Assembly (NCBI RefSeq): GCF_002355155.1
Contig: NZ_AP017369.1
Coordinates: 1,054,001 to 1,118,000 of the forward strand
Source of the DNA: Corynebacterium suranareeae
Lineage (GTDB): Bacteria > Actinomycetota > Actinomycetes > Mycobacteriales > Mycobacteriaceae
Direction: 5' to 3'
Length of the DNA stretch: 64,000 nucleotides
The stretch's first letter is position 1. Each line of letters starts with the position of its first letter. Under the pieces are notes generated by a model. It did not search any database. It had not been told where the DNA came from and worked only from the letters and a program-made list of their open reading frames with translations. The position numbers and the translations under genes are program-made. Positions 44,835 to 56,105 of this stretch are shown here, piece by piece.

Positions 44835-46397
44835 TTAACGCCAGCTCGGGAACCACATCAAGGATTCATAGACGTAATCCGGGATGACAAAGCCGTAAAA
44901 GAGTGGGGAGAAGGCGATAAACATCATCACCACGACTGAAACATAGATAATGACAGCCATTGATCCACGTGGTTGCCCCACTGCAGTTATTTTTCCTCGG
45001 CCCCACAGTTCACCGCACGCTAAAGCAAGCATGATGATGGTGAATGGAATAAGTGCGGTGGCGTAGAAGAAATACATTTGGCGGTCATATGCGGCAAGCC
45101 ACGGGAGGAACCCAGCGGCGAATGCAACCAGTGGGACAACGTATCCGCGGTTTCTGCGTGCAAACAAAGACCATAGTGCCCATAGGATGACAGGTACGGT
45201 GAGCCACCAAATGGCAGGGGTACCAAAGAGGTAGATCATCCGTCGGCAGGTGCCCCCGATGTCGCAAGAAATATCAGTGGAGGAGAAGTAGAGGATTGGC
45301 CGTCCAGATACCAGCCATGCCCACGGTTTGGAATCCCAAGGGTGACTGTGACCAGCTGAAGTGGTTAATGAGCCGTGGAATTCAAGGACGCTGATGTGAT
45401 AGTGCAACCAGCCGGCGATGGATTCAGGAAACAATTGCAGGATTGAATCTTCTGAGATGGTGCCATCTGATTTGGCGTGGCGGTACACAGATGTTTCGGA
45501 GGCAAACCAGGCTCGCCAACTCCAGATATAAAGCAGTGCGGGGATGATAACGAGGGAGCCGAGCGCTGGGATGACATCATTTTTCAGTGTGCCTAGGACA
45601 TAGCGGCGGACCCCGTATCGTTTACGCAGCCACAAGTCTAAAAATACGCTGGTCAGGCCAAAGAATGCGATGTAGTAGAGACCGGACCATTTCACTGAAA
45701 AGGCAAGTCCTAAGAAAATGCCGGTAGTAAAACGCCACCAACGAAAACCAAAGCGTGGACCGAATTCATCGGTAATTTGACCGTTTTTAAGGAGGTAATC
45801 GTTGAGGCGGTGGTGCATTTGTTGGTGATCACGAATAAGCGACCATGCTGCGGCGGTGATGAAAAACACCAGGAAAATATCCAGCATGCCAAAACGAGAG
45901 GAAACAAGCAGCACTCCATCTGAGAGCGCAATGATTCCGGCGATGAACGTCACCATGGTTGATCCGCTGAGCCGGCGGGTGATCGCCATGATGGAAAAAA
46001 CTGTCAAGGTGCCAAATAAAGCTGCCATAACTCGCCAGCCCAGGGGAGTGTATCCAAAGACCCATTCGCCGAGCGCTTCGATTTGTTTGGCTAGTGGTGG
46101 GTGGACCACTAATCCATAGCCGGGGTTTGATTCGATGCCGCCGGTTATGGGGTTGATCCAGGACCGAACCATATCCCAGGCTTGCGGGACGTAGTGCTTT
46201 TCATCGAAAACTGGGGTGCCAGATGCTGTTGCGCTGCTTAGACCTGTAAAACGCGTGATCAAAGCAAACACCGCGATAATCGCCCAGGTATAGGTATCCA
46301 GACGAGTCCACTTGAATTTAGGCGGTGCGGGCGGGAGAGTACCAGCGAAGATTCCCTGGTCCCGCCCCTGATCACGAACAGGTAGGGCTTGGCTCAC
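44835..46397 (-). CDS. pmt: Protein O-mannosyltransferase
   Basis: A 520-residue GT39 membrane enzyme that transfers mannose from polyprenyl-phosphomannose to secreted proteins at the membrane exterior. About 10-11 helices. The catalytic Asp-Glu pair is in the first loop (VFDEKHYVPQAW, D65-E66), followed by NPGYGLVVHPPLAKQ. The GTG start is 7 nt after a TACAAT -10 box, so leaderless translation is likely. Divergent from rsmI as in mycobacteria (Rv1002c/Rv1003). Confidence 0.95.
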   Translation of the reverse strand: MSQALPVRDQGRDQGIFAGTLPPAPPKFKWTRLDTYTWAIIAVFALITRFTGLSSATASGTPVFDEKHYVPQAWDMVRSWINPITGGIESNPGYGLVVHPPLAKQIEALGEWVFGYTPLGWRVMAALFGTLTVFSIMAITRRLSGSTMVTFIAGIIALSDGVLLVSSRFGMLDIFLVFFITAAAWSLIRDHQQMHHRLNDYLLKNGQITDEFGPRFGFRWWRFTTGIFLGLAFSVKWSGLYYIAFFGLTSVFLDLWLRKRYGVRRYVLGTLKNDVIPALGSLVIIPALLYIWSWRAWFASETSVYRHAKSDGTISEDSILQLFPESIAGWLHYHISVLEFHGSLTTSAGHSHPWDSKPWAWLVSGRPILYFSSTDISCDIGGTCRRMIYLFGTPAIWWLTVPVILWALWSLFARRNRGYVVPLVAFAAGFLPWLAAYDRQMYFFYATALIPFTIIMLALACGELWGRGKITAVGQPRGSMAVIIYVSVVVMMFIAFSPLFYGFVIPDYVYESLMWFPSWR

Positions 46398-46404
46398 TTG
46401 GTTG

Positions 46405-46410
46405 ATTGTA
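46405..46410 (-). promoter_or_regulatory. -10 box of pmt, leaderless
   Basis: Minus-strand TACAAT, then CAACCAA (7 nt), then the pmt GTG at 46397. No Shine-Dalgarno site. Confidence 0.65.
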
Positions 46411-46444
46411 GAGCCTTGGGGAGTTTTTGTGGGAAGCTAGATGC

Positions 46445-47293
46445 ATGCATGTTGCTGAATTATCTTTGCCCACTGGAATTATTATCGCGGCAACCCCGCT
46501 CGGCAACATTGGGGATGCATCGCATCGCCTGGTTCATGCGCTTGCCAATGCCACGGTGGTTGCTGCGGAAGATACCCGCCGGACTGCTTCTTTGGCGGCG
46601 GCATTGGGGGTGGAAATTAAGGGGCAGTTGGTCTCGAACTTTGATCATAATGAGCAGGCGCGCGTCGACAAGCTTATTGAAGCCGCACGCACTGGCACGG
46701 TGTTGGTGGTCAGCGATGCCGGGATGCCGGTGGTTTCTGATCCAGGTTTTGCGCTTATCGACGCCGCCCACGACGCCGGCATTCCGGTGACCTGCTTCCC
46801 CGGCCCCTCAGCAGTGCCAACCGCATTGGCGTTGTCGGGGCTGCACGTGGGCCATTTCGCGTTTGATGGCTTCGCGCCCCGCAAACAGGGCGCACGCGGC
46901 ACGTGGTTGGAATCTTTGAAGACCGAAAAGCGCGCGGTATGTTTCTTTGAATCTCCTCACCGCATCGCAGAAACCCTGGCTCACGCGGCGGAAGTTTTAG
47001 GCGATCGACGCGCAGCGGTCTGCCGTGAATTGTCCAAAACCTACGAAGAAGTCAAGCGTGGCACTTTGCCGGAGTTGGCAGAATGGGCACAAGACGGGGT
47101 GCGCGGAGAAATCACCGTGGTCATTGAAGGCGCGGGTGAGATAGTGGCGGACGTCGATTCGCTTGTCGACGTCGCCCAGCAGCGCGTCGATCAAGGCGAG
47201 CGGCTAAAAGCGGTGTGCGCGGACCTGGCGAAGACCCATGGTGTGAGCAAAAATGAGCTCTATGATGCGGTTATTTCTGCCAGGGAAAATTAA
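46445..47293 (+). CDS. rsmI: 16S rRNA (cytidine-1402-2'-O)-methyltransferase
   Basis: A 282-residue tetrapyrrole-methylase-fold enzyme. IIIAATPLGNIGDASHR at the start, VAAEDTRRT, then VVSDAGMPVVSDPG (SAM site), FPGPSAVPTALALSG and FFESPHRIAETL. Methylates the ribose of C1402 in the P site. The ATG at 46445 is preferred to the upstream TTG because the family motif begins just after it. Divergent from pmt. Confidence 0.95.
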   Translation: MHVAELSLPTGIIIAATPLGNIGDASHRLVHALANATVVAAEDTRRTASLAAALGVEIKGQLVSNFDHNEQARVDKLIEAARTGTVLVVSDAGMPVVSDPGFALIDAAHDAGIPVTCFPGPSAVPTALALSGLHVGHFAFDGFAPRKQGARGTWLESLKTEKRAVCFFESPHRIAETLAHAAEVLGDRRAAVCRELSKTYEEVKRGTLPELAEWAQDGVRGEITVVIEGAGEIVADVDSLVDVAQQRVDQGERLKAVCADLAKTHGVSKNELYDAVISAREN

Positions 47294-47363
47294 TCGTTAT
47301 GCCATTGTGATTGAAGGTTGCGCATAACCCGAACGTACAGGCGTTCTTTAAGTTACGTCTACA

Positions 47364-47369
47364 TAAAAT
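47364..47369 (+). promoter_or_regulatory. Possible -10 box of betP
   Basis: TAAAAT about 84 nt upstream of the betP ATG in a 159-bp gap. A GTTAC element lies just before it; betP is known to be controlled by MtrAB, whose sites contain GTAAC-like half sites, but I cannot define a full site here. Confidence 0.4.
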
Positions 47370-47401
47370 ACCAGGTCATTGAGATGCAGAATTCTGCTTA
47401 G

Positions 47402-49240
<1,839 letters not shown>

Positions 49241-49296
49241 GCAATTTTTAACCCCTGATACCCCTTTCCGGCCGGGCATAAATTAAGGTGGTACGC

Positions 49297-51129
49297 ATGA
49301 CGAAGAACGTGCTCGTATCTGTTGCCTGGCCGTATGCCAACGGACCCCGCCACATCGGACATGTGGCGGGGTTTGGTGTCCCCTCCGATGTGTTCGCAAG
49401 GTTCCAGCGAATGTCTGGCAACAACGTGCTCATGGTGTCCGGCACCGATGAGCACGGCACGCCACTTCTGGTTCAAGCAGACAAAGAGGGCGTCACCGTT
49501 CAAGATCTCGCTGATAAGTACAACCGTCAGATCGTTGAAGACCTCACTGGTTTGGGATTGTCCTATGACCTGTTCACCCGGACCACTACCTCGAACCACT
49601 ACGCCGTGGTGCAAGAATTGTTCCGTGGTCTCTACGACAACGGCTACATGATCAAGGAAACCACCCTCGGCGCGATTTCCCCATCTACTGGCCGTACTCT
49701 GCCTGACCGTTACATTGAAGGCACCTGCCCAATTTGTCACGCTGACGGTGCGCGCGGTGACCAGTGCGATAACTGCGGAAATCAGCTTGACCCTTCAGAT
49801 CTGATCAACCCAGTCTCCAAGATCAACGGCGAAACCCCAGAGTTTGTTGAGACCGAACACTTCCTGCTCGACCTGCCAGCACTTGCTGAAGCGCTCACCG
49901 AGTGGCTTAAAGGACGTGAAGACTGGCGTCCAAACGTGTTGAAGTTCTCGCTCAACCTGCTAGAGGATATTCGCCCTCGCGCAATGTCACGCGATATTGA
50001 CTGGGGAATCCCCATCCCAGTTGAAGGATGGCAAGACAACAACGCCAAGAAGCTTTACGTCTGGTTCGACGCTGTCGTGGGCTACCTTTCCGCATCCATC
50101 GAGTGGGCATACCGCACCGGTGATCCTGAAGCATGGCGCACGTTCTGGAATGATCCAGAAACCAAGTCCTACTACTTCATGGGCAAAGACAACATCACCT
50201 TCCACTCCCAGATCTGGCCCGCTGAGCTTCTCGGCTACGCAGGCAAGGGATCCCGTGGTGGAGAGATCGGTGACCTCGGTGTGCTCAACCTGCCTACAGA
50301 GGTTGTTTCCTCTGAGTTCCTGACTATGTCCGGATCCAAGTTCTCCTCATCCAAGGGCGTTGTTATCTACGTCAAGGACTTCCTCAAGGAGTTCGGCCCA
50401 GATGCACTGCGATACTTCATTGCTGTCGCGGGACCAGAAAACAACGACACCGACTTCACCTGGGACGAGTTTGTCCGCCGTGTAAACAACGAACTGGCAA
50501 ACGGCTGGGGCAACCTGGTCAACCGTACCGTATCCATGGCGCACAAGAACTTTGGTGAAGTGCCTGTTCCTGGCGCACTGGAAGAATCTGATCAGAAGAT
50601 TCTCGACCTGGCAACCTCTGCTTTTGAGTCTGTTGCTGCAAACTTGGACCAGTCCAAGTTCAAGGCAGGCATTACCGAAATCATGCATGTTGTCGGTGAG
50701 GCTAATGCCTACATTGCTGAACAAGAGCCATGGAAGCTTGCCAAGGATGAGACCAAGCGTGAGCGCCTTGCCACCGTGCTGTGGACGGCACTGCAGGTTG
50801 TATCTGACTGCAACACCATGCTGACCCCATACCTGCCACATACTGCTCAAAAGGTGCATGAGACCTTAGGCCGTGATGGCATCTGGGCTGCATCGCCACA
50901 GATCGTGGAAGTAACCAATGAATCGCCACGCCAGCCCATCGGTGTGGGCCTACCAGATCCAGAGCACACCTATCCAGTGATCATGGGTGACTACAAGACC
51001 CAGCTGGCTAAGTGGCAGCGCATTGATGTTGTGCCAGGTACAAAATTGGAAAAGCCTGCGCCACTAATTGCCAAGCTTGATCCGGAGCTCGGCGAGACTG
51101 GCCCGGAATGGGCGCCAGTGCAGAAATAA
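49297..51129 (+). CDS. metS: Methionyl-tRNA synthetase
   Basis: A 610-residue class I synthetase. ATP-binding HIGH variant in GPRHIGH (residues 17-22), zinc knuckle with CPIC and CDNC pairs, and the KMSKS-equivalent GSKFSSSKG. The anticodon-binding helical domain follows ([17 protein letters not shown]). It charges initiator and elongator tRNA-Met. ATG at 49297 has AAGGTGG 5 nt upstream. A long terminator hairpin follows. Confidence 0.97.
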   Translation: MTKNVLVSVAWPYANGPRHIGHVAGFGVPSDVFARFQRMSGNNVLMVSGTDEHGTPLLVQADKEGVTVQDLADKYNRQIVEDLTGLGLSYDLFTRTTTSNHYAVVQELFRGLYDNGYMIKETTLGAISPSTGRTLPDRYIEGTCPICHADGARGDQCDNCGNQLDPSDLINPVSKINGETPEFVETEHFLLDLPALAEALTEWLKGREDWRPNVLKFSLNLLEDIRPRAMSRDIDWGIPIPVEGWQDNNAKKLYVWFDAVVGYLSASIEWAYRTGDPEAWRTFWNDPETKSYYFMGKDNITFHSQIWPAELLGYAGKGSRGGEIGDLGVLNLPTEVVSSEFLTMSGSKFSSSKGVVIYVKDFLKEFGPDALRYFIAVAGPENNDTDFTWDEFVRRVNNELANGWGNLVNRTVSMAHKNFGEVPVPGALEESDQKILDLATSAFESVAANLDQSKFKAGITEIMHVVGEANAYIAEQEPWKLAKDETKRERLATVLWTALQVVSDCNTMLTPYLPHTAQKVHETLGRDGIWAASPQIVEVTNESPRQPIGVGLPDPEHTYPVIMGDYKTQLAKWQRIDVVPGTKLEKPAPLIAKLDPELGETGPEWAPVQK

Positions 51130-51140
51130 CTGTGAACTGA

Positions 51141-51178
51141 AAGGGCAGGTTGATCAGAAAACTGATTGACCTGCTCTT
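51141..51178 (+). terminator. Intrinsic terminator of metS
   Basis: Left arm 51141-51157 and right arm 51162-51178 pair over 17 positions (three G-U) around an AAAA loop, followed by TTT. Confidence 0.9.
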
Positions 51179-51239
51179 TTTCCTTGTCGGGGGTGGTGCG
51201 GGGGAGTACGTGTCCACCCCGTGGTGTTAGGTGGAAGAT

Positions 51240-53291
51240 ATGAACGCAACGAGAGAAGAAGCCAACAACTTACTAGCTGGAATTGCCGGTCCTGGTGCAC
51301 AGCTGCGCGATGATCAATGGGTAGCAATTGATGCTTTAGTAAACCAACGCAAACGCATGCTGGTAGTCCAAAGAACCGGTTGGGGAAAATCAGCCGTTTA
51401 CTTCATCGCAGCCAAACTGCTTCGCGCTCGAGGTGCTGGCGCAGCAGTTATTATTTCTCCACTGCTTGCACTGATGCGTAACCAGGTTGCCTCAGCTGAG
51501 CGTGCGGGTATTAAAGCAGCAACACTAAATAGTGCCAACATGACGGAATGGGAAGCCATCCAGCAGCAAGTCGTTTCAGGTGATGCTGATGTGCTACTGA
51601 TTTCACCCGAACGCCTCAACAACCCTGACTTTAGAGATACTATTTTGCCTCGGTTAGCAGCTGAAACAGGCTTGGTTGTGGTCGATGAAGCGCACTGTAT
51701 TTCAGACTGGGGCCATGATTTCCGCCCCGATTATCGCCGTATCCGCGACCTTTTAGCAGGACTTGCGCCTAATATTCCAGTGCTTGCAACCACCGCTACC
51801 GCGAATGACCGCGTGGTAGAAGATGTCCGCGCGCAATTAGGTGAGGGCACAGGTTTGCTTCGTGGTGGACTAGACCGAGAATCTCTATACCTTTCCGTGG
51901 TGAATCTCCCGAACCCCACCGAACGTCCAGCCTGGCTTGCCACCCACCTCAAAGAACTGGCTGGCTCAGGCATTATTTACTGTCTGACAGTATCCGCAGC
52001 ACATGATCTTGCTGATGCACTCAATTCTGTTGGCTGGAACGTTGCCGCATACACTGGTCGAACCGAAGCAGGAGAGCGCGAGCGATTAGAACATGCTTTG
52101 ATCAACAATGAGATCAAAGCATTAGTGGCAACCTCCGCACTTGGCATGGGCTTTGACAAGCCAGATCTAGGTTTTGTGGTGCACATGGGAAGCCCCAGCT
52201 CACCGGTGTCTTATTACCAGCAGATTGGTCGCGCCGGGCGTGGCACTGACCGTGCTGATGTCATCTTGCTGCCAGGTACTGAAGACAAAGAGATCTGGGA
52301 ATATTTTGCATCAGTATCTTTCCCACGTGAAGAAGTTGTCCGCCAACTACTTGCAGTTTTAACCGATGAAGCACAATCCACCGTCAGATTAGAAGCACAA
52401 GTCGATCTTTCCCGCTCACGACTTGAGCAAGTACTAAAGGTGCTCGACGTTGATGGAGCAGTCAAACGCGTGCGCGGTGGCTGGGTGTCTACCGGGCAAG
52501 AGTGGATCTACGATGCTGAGCGCTATGCAGGGCTTGAACAAGCTAGGAAAACTGAGCAACAAAGCATGGTGGATTATCAAAACACCACTGATTGCCGCAT
52601 GCTGTATCTCCGCAGAGAACTAGACGACGCGGAAGCAACCACCCCTTGTGGCCGCTGCGACAACTGCACGGGCAAAACCTGGGGACTTGATACCGATGCT
52701 GAGATCACCTTGAAGGTAGATCAACAGCTTCAAACACCTGGTGTGAGCATTGCACCACGAAAAATGTGGCCCACTGGAATCAGCGTGAAAGGTAAAATCG
52801 CAGGGCTGGAAGAGGGACGAGCTTTGGGTCGACTTAACGATATCGCGCGAGGACCCGCACTTAAGGCTTTGTTAGACAGCAGAGCTTATTCTGATGATCC
52901 ATGGATGGCACACATCATTGAGGTGCTGAAAAACTGGGATTGGAGCAACAGACCAGCCAACGTAGCAGCACTCGGCAACACCAACAGTGCATCTACGGAG
53001 ATGATTATCCAGGTAGCTCAATCAATCGCCAGCGTTGGACGTATGAACTTTGCAGGTATACTCCCGGTCCTGCCAGGTGCTGAGGAAGTGATGGCGCAAA
53101 ACTCCGCATACCGAGTTGAAGCCCTGTTGAAACAATGGGATTGGTCAAAAGGCCTGCAACTAGTTCCGGGACCCATTTTGTTGGTGACAGATCTAATTGA
53201 CACTGGCTGGTCCGTGACAGTTGCAGGAAATGGCATAGCGCAAAGAACTTCAGAGAGTGTTTTGCCGTTTGCCCTAGCTAGCAGGGGATAA
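51240..53291 (+). CDS. recQ: RecQ-family helicase with C-terminal phosphoribosyltransferase-like domain
   Basis: A 683-residue protein. Helicase core: QRTGWGKSAVYF (Walker A variant), VVVDEAHCISDWGHDFRPDY (DEAH and RecQ aromatic loop), ATTATAND, YYQQIGRAGRG. Zinc-binding CGRCDNC and winged helix follow. Instead of an HRDC domain, the last 180 residues end in a PRTase-like fold with GPILLVTDLIDTGWSVTVAG (PRPP-loop shape, one acidic residue replaced by Thr). Such RecQ-PRTase fusions occur in actinobacteria; what the PRTase part binds is not known. It overlaps the convergent cyclase gene by 18 bp. Confidence 0.9.
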   Translation: MNATREEANNLLAGIAGPGAQLRDDQWVAIDALVNQRKRMLVVQRTGWGKSAVYFIAAKLLRARGAGAAVIISPLLALMRNQVASAERAGIKAATLNSANMTEWEAIQQQVVSGDADVLLISPERLNNPDFRDTILPRLAAETGLVVVDEAHCISDWGHDFRPDYRRIRDLLAGLAPNIPVLATTATANDRVVEDVRAQLGEGTGLLRGGLDRESLYLSVVNLPNPTERPAWLATHLKELAGSGIIYCLTVSAAHDLADALNSVGWNVAAYTGRTEAGERERLEHALINNEIKALVATSALGMGFDKPDLGFVVHMGSPSSPVSYYQQIGRAGRGTDRADVILLPGTEDKEIWEYFASVSFPREEVVRQLLAVLTDEAQSTVRLEAQVDLSRSRLEQVLKVLDVDGAVKRVRGGWVSTGQEWIYDAERYAGLEQARKTEQQSMVDYQNTTDCRMLYLRRELDDAEATTPCGRCDNCTGKTWGLDTDAEITLKVDQQLQTPGVSIAPRKMWPTGISVKGKIAGLEEGRALGRLNDIARGPALKALLDSRAYSDDPWMAHIIEVLKNWDWSNRPANVAALGNTNSASTEMIIQVAQSIASVGRMNFAGILPVLPGAEEVMAQNSAYRVEALLKQWDWSKGLQLVPGPILLVTDLIDTGWSVTVAGNGIAQRTSESVLPFALASRG

Positions 53292-53909
53292 ATGCTTTGG
53301 GAAGATCGCAATTGGGCGCACTGGGAAACTAGCCCCGTTTACTGGAACTGGCCAAGGACAAGTGATCGATGCACCAGTGGCAGGAACTTTATCTAAGTTG
53401 GTTAGGTTTTCAATCTGCCAATGATCATGGCACAGCCACCAGCGTTGTGCCTCAAGTGATGGGTCAGTGTCTGGAAGATCGTGGCCAATGGCGATGACTC
53501 CGCGTTCATGGAGCAACTCCAAAGCCTCAATGGACCAGCCAGGTGCGATACCTTGTTCACCCCACTCCCATCCAGTGTGGAGCGCGACGAAGGATCCTGG
53601 CTGGATTTGCCCGTGTGTATGTTCAAAAGCTTCTACGTCAGCAGTCGAACATAGATCGGGGCGAGAAAACCTCAGGCAATAAAGGGGTAAATGAGTTTCA
53701 TCCACTGGGATCTGATCAAGTGTCCGACCTTGCGGGTCGAAATGCGCAGGTGCATCCACATGCGTTCCCCAAGGGCCAATGAGTGTGTATTGATGCATTA
53801 AAAAGCCATCGTTTTCAATCGTGGAGACCGTCTTGATTTCTTGGTCAGGATCACCAGGGAAGTGGGGCTGGCCTGGACTAAAGGCATGGGAGAGATCAAT
53901 GATCTGCAT
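53274..53909 (-). CDS. Cyclase family protein (kynurenine formamidase-like)
   Basis: A 211-residue protein of the metal-dependent cyclase/formamidase family (PF04199). Starts MQIIDLSHAFSPGQPHFPGD; metal site GTHVDAPAHFDP; then FVALHTGWEWG and IGHDLPDTDPS. It probably hydrolyses an amide or lactone. The ATG at 53909 is 6 nt after a TATTCT -10 box. Divergent from tatD with 21 bp between starts. Confidence 0.85.
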   Translation of the reverse strand: MQIIDLSHAFSPGQPHFPGDPDQEIKTVSTIENDGFLMHQYTLIGPWGTHVDAPAHFDPQGRTLDQIPVDETHLPLYCLRFSRPDLCSTADVEAFEHTHGQIQPGSFVALHTGWEWGEQGIAPGWSIEALELLHERGVIAIGHDLPDTDPSLEAQRWWLCHDHWQIENLTNLDKVPATGASITCPWPVPVNGASFPVRPIAIFPKHLSPAS

Positions 53910-53914
53910 GGGTC

Positions 53915-53921
53915 TAGAATA
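53915..53921. promoter_or_regulatory. Overlapping divergent -10 boxes for the cyclase gene and tatD
   Basis: The seven bases TAGAATA read as TAGAAT rightward (10 nt before the tatD ATG at 53931) and as TATTCT leftward (6 nt before the cyclase ATG at 53909). The two promoters must share the same DNA. Confidence 0.6.
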
Positions 53922-53930
53922 AAGGCCACT

Positions 53931-54764
53931 ATGTCTAAGAAGAAGCCTCGCCCCATTCCCGTTCCTGCCCAATTTATTCCTGGCTTGATTGATGCGCATA
54001 CGCATTTGGCGTCGTGTGGAGGGGATCTTGCTGGGTTGGTGGAAAGGGCGAAGGAGGCGGGCGTCGAAAAGCTTTGTACCGTCGGTGACGGCTTGGCCGA
54101 GGCCGAGCTGGCGCTGGAGGCCGCGCAACAGTTTGGCAATGTGTTTGCTGCGTGTGCGATTCATCCGACAAAGGCGCATCAGTTGGATGAGGCTGCGCGT
54201 GCGCGGCTGACTGAAATGGCTGCGGATCCAAATTGTGTGGCCATTGGTGAGACAGGTTTGGATACGTATTGGATTACTCACGATCCAGAAAACACAGCGG
54301 CGTTGGATGTGCAGGAGGAGGCGCTGTGCTGGCATGTCGATTTAGCGATTAGTGCGGATAAGCCGTTGATGATTCACAATCGTGAGGCGGATGCTGATTT
54401 GATGCGAGTGTTGGCGGATGCTCCAGCTCCAAAAGATACGATTCTGCATTGTTTTTCGTCGCCGTTGGAGATGGCGAAGGAAGCGTTGGATCGTGGATAC
54501 GTGTTGAGTTTCGCCGGCAATGTGACGTTTAAACGCAATGAGGAGTTGCGGGAGGCTGCGAGGATTGCGCCGATTTCCCAGATCCTGATTGAAACCGATG
54601 CGCCTTATATGACCCCGGAGCCGTTTCGGGGAAGTAGGAATGAGCCGTCTTTGATTGGTCACACTGCGCTGTGTATCGCGGAGGTTCGGGGCATGGCTGT
54701 TGAGGATGTTGCGGCTGCCTTGAATGAGAACTTTGATCGTGTTTATGGGGTTACAAATCCATAA
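53931..54764 (+). CDS. tatD: TatD-family metal-dependent deoxyribonuclease
   Basis: A 277-residue TIM-barrel hydrolase with LIDAHTHLAS (metal His pair), AIGETGLD (Glu), MIHNREADAD (His), LHCFSS and IETDAPYMTPE (Asp). All metal ligands are present. It acts as a 3'-5' exonuclease on damaged DNA or RNA. The order metS-tatD-rpf-ksgA-ispE matches mycobacteria, with recQ and the cyclase inserted. Confidence 0.94.
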   Translation: MSKKKPRPIPVPAQFIPGLIDAHTHLASCGGDLAGLVERAKEAGVEKLCTVGDGLAEAELALEAAQQFGNVFAACAIHPTKAHQLDEAARARLTEMAADPNCVAIGETGLDTYWITHDPENTAALDVQEEALCWHVDLAISADKPLMIHNREADADLMRVLADAPAPKDTILHCFSSPLEMAKEALDRGYVLSFAGNVTFKRNEELREAARIAPISQILIETDAPYMTPEPFRGSRNEPSLIGHTALCIAEVRGMAVEDVAAALNENFDRVYGVTNP

Positions 54765-54780
54765 CGTGAGGTAGCTCACG
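54765..54780. promoter_or_regulatory. GlxR-type site upstream of rpf2
   Basis: CGTGAGGTAGCTCACG has the form of the cAMP-dependent GlxR/CRP site (TGTGA-N6-TCACA) with one change per arm, and the palindrome extends to TAACGTGAG/CTCACGTTA (54762-54783). It begins at the tatD stop codon, 165-180 bp before the rpf2 ATG. Control of rpf2 by GlxR, RamA and RamB is published for C. glutamicum. GGGGG and CCCCC tracts (54872 and 54919 regions) could be RamA sites. Confidence 0.7.
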
Positions 54781-54944
54781 TTAGGTACGTTGGCAATGGT
54801 CGGCCGTTAGCGTTGTGGTGGGTGTGACTGAAGTTTATGAAGTTGCACGCCACTGCGTTTTGGTAATGGACGGGGGTAGTTTGTTACCGTATTGTGACTA
54901 ACTGTTAATTTCCCTGAGTCCCCCGAGAGCGAAGAAGTTTCTAC

Positions 54945-56069
54945 ATGGCGCCCCATCAGAAGTCACGGATCAACCGAATCAACAGCACCCGCTCGGTGCC
55001 GTTGCGTTTGGCTACCGGTGGCGTGCTTGCCACCTTGCTTATCGGCGGAGTAACCGCTGCAGCTACCAAAAAAGACATTGTTCTTGATGTCAACGGCGAG
55101 CAAATGTCTCTGGTGACAATGTCTGGAACCGTTGAGGCAGTCCTGGCTCAGGCTGGGGTTGTCGTGGGTGACCAAGATATTGTCTCGCCATCTTTGGATT
55201 CCGCCATCAGCGATGAAGATACCGTGACGGTGCGCACCGCTAAGCAGGTTGCGCTCGTGGTGGAAGGCCAAACCCAAACTGTGACAACCACGGCTGTGTC
55301 TGTGGAAGATCTATTGCAAGAAGTTGGTGGCATCACTGGTGCTGATGCTGTGGATGCTGATCTTTCAGAGACCATCCCAGAATCTGGTCTTAAAGTCAGC
55401 GTGACAAAGCCCAAGATCGTTTCCATTAATGATGGCGGCAAGGTAACTTATGTTTCTTTGGCTGCGTCAAACGTGGAGGATGCTCTAAAACTTCGCGATA
55501 TTGAGTTAGGCGCTCAGGACCGTGTTAATGTGCCACTCGACCAGCCACTGAAGAACAACACTCAGATTCAAATCGACCGCGTTGAAAACACCGAAGTCAC
55601 AGAAACCGTGCCTTTCGATGCAGAACCAACCTACGTCGATGACCCAGAGGCTCCAGCTGGTGATGAAACTGTCATCGAAGAAGGAACCCCGGGAACCAAA
55701 GAAGTTACCCGCACCGTAACTACTGTTAATGGCCAGGAAGAATCTTCCACGGTGATCAATGAAGTTGAACTCACTGCAGCAAAGCCAGCAACCATTAGTC
55801 GTGGCACAAAGACCGTTGCAGCAAACTCCGTGTGGGATCAGTTGGCACAGTGTGAATCCGGTGGAAACTGGGCAATCAACACCGGTAATGGTTTTTCCGG
55901 TGGTCTGCAATTCCACCCACAAACCTGGCTTGCCTACGGTGGTGGAGCGTTTTCCGGTGATGCATCCGGCGCAACGCGTGAGCAGCAGATCGCCATTGCT
56001 GAAAAGGTTCAAGCAGCACAAGGCTGGGGTGCGTGGCCTGCATGCACCGCGAGCTTGGGCATCCGATAG
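54945..56069 (+). CDS. rpf2: Resuscitation-promoting factor Rpf2 (secreted muralytic enzyme)
   Basis: A 374-residue RpfB-like protein. N-terminal basic region and helix (about 18-40), three DUF348 repeats (about 42-85, 100-143, 156-200), a G5 domain (about 209-284) and a C-terminal Rpf transglycosylase domain (295-374). The catalytic Glu is E304 in [20 protein letters not shown] follows. It cleaves peptidoglycan glycan strands and aids growth resumption. A complex 180-bp promoter region precedes it. Confidence 0.97.
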   Translation: MAPHQKSRINRINSTRSVPLRLATGGVLATLLIGGVTAAATKKDIVLDVNGEQMSLVTMSGTVEAVLAQAGVVVGDQDIVSPSLDSAISDEDTVTVRTAKQVALVVEGQTQTVTTTAVSVEDLLQEVGGITGADAVDADLSETIPESGLKVSVTKPKIVSINDGGKVTYVSLAASNVEDALKLRDIELGAQDRVNVPLDQPLKNNTQIQIDRVENTEVTETVPFDAEPTYVDDPEAPAGDETVIEEGTPGTKEVTRTVTTVNGQEESSTVINEVELTAAKPATISRGTKTVAANSVWDQLAQCESGGNWAINTGNGFSGGLQFHPQTWLAYGGGAFSGDASGATREQQIAIAEKVQAAQGWGAWPACTASLGIR

Positions 56070-56091
56070 TAGAAATCCGGCACCCAATGGG

Positions 56092-56097
56092 TAAATT
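56092..56097 (+). promoter_or_regulatory. -10 box of ksgA
   Basis: GGTAAATTGG is an exact match to gnTAnnnTnG; TAAATT ends 8 nt before the ksgA ATG and no clear Shine-Dalgarno site follows. Confidence 0.55.
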
Positions 56098-56105
56098 GGG
56101 ATGCT

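Noticed and set aside
54784..54944. ydaO-type (c-di-AMP) riboswitch before rpf2
   Set aside because: Considered because such riboswitches precede rpf-like genes in other actinobacteria, but the conserved GGAGGUAGGG-like core and pairing are not present.
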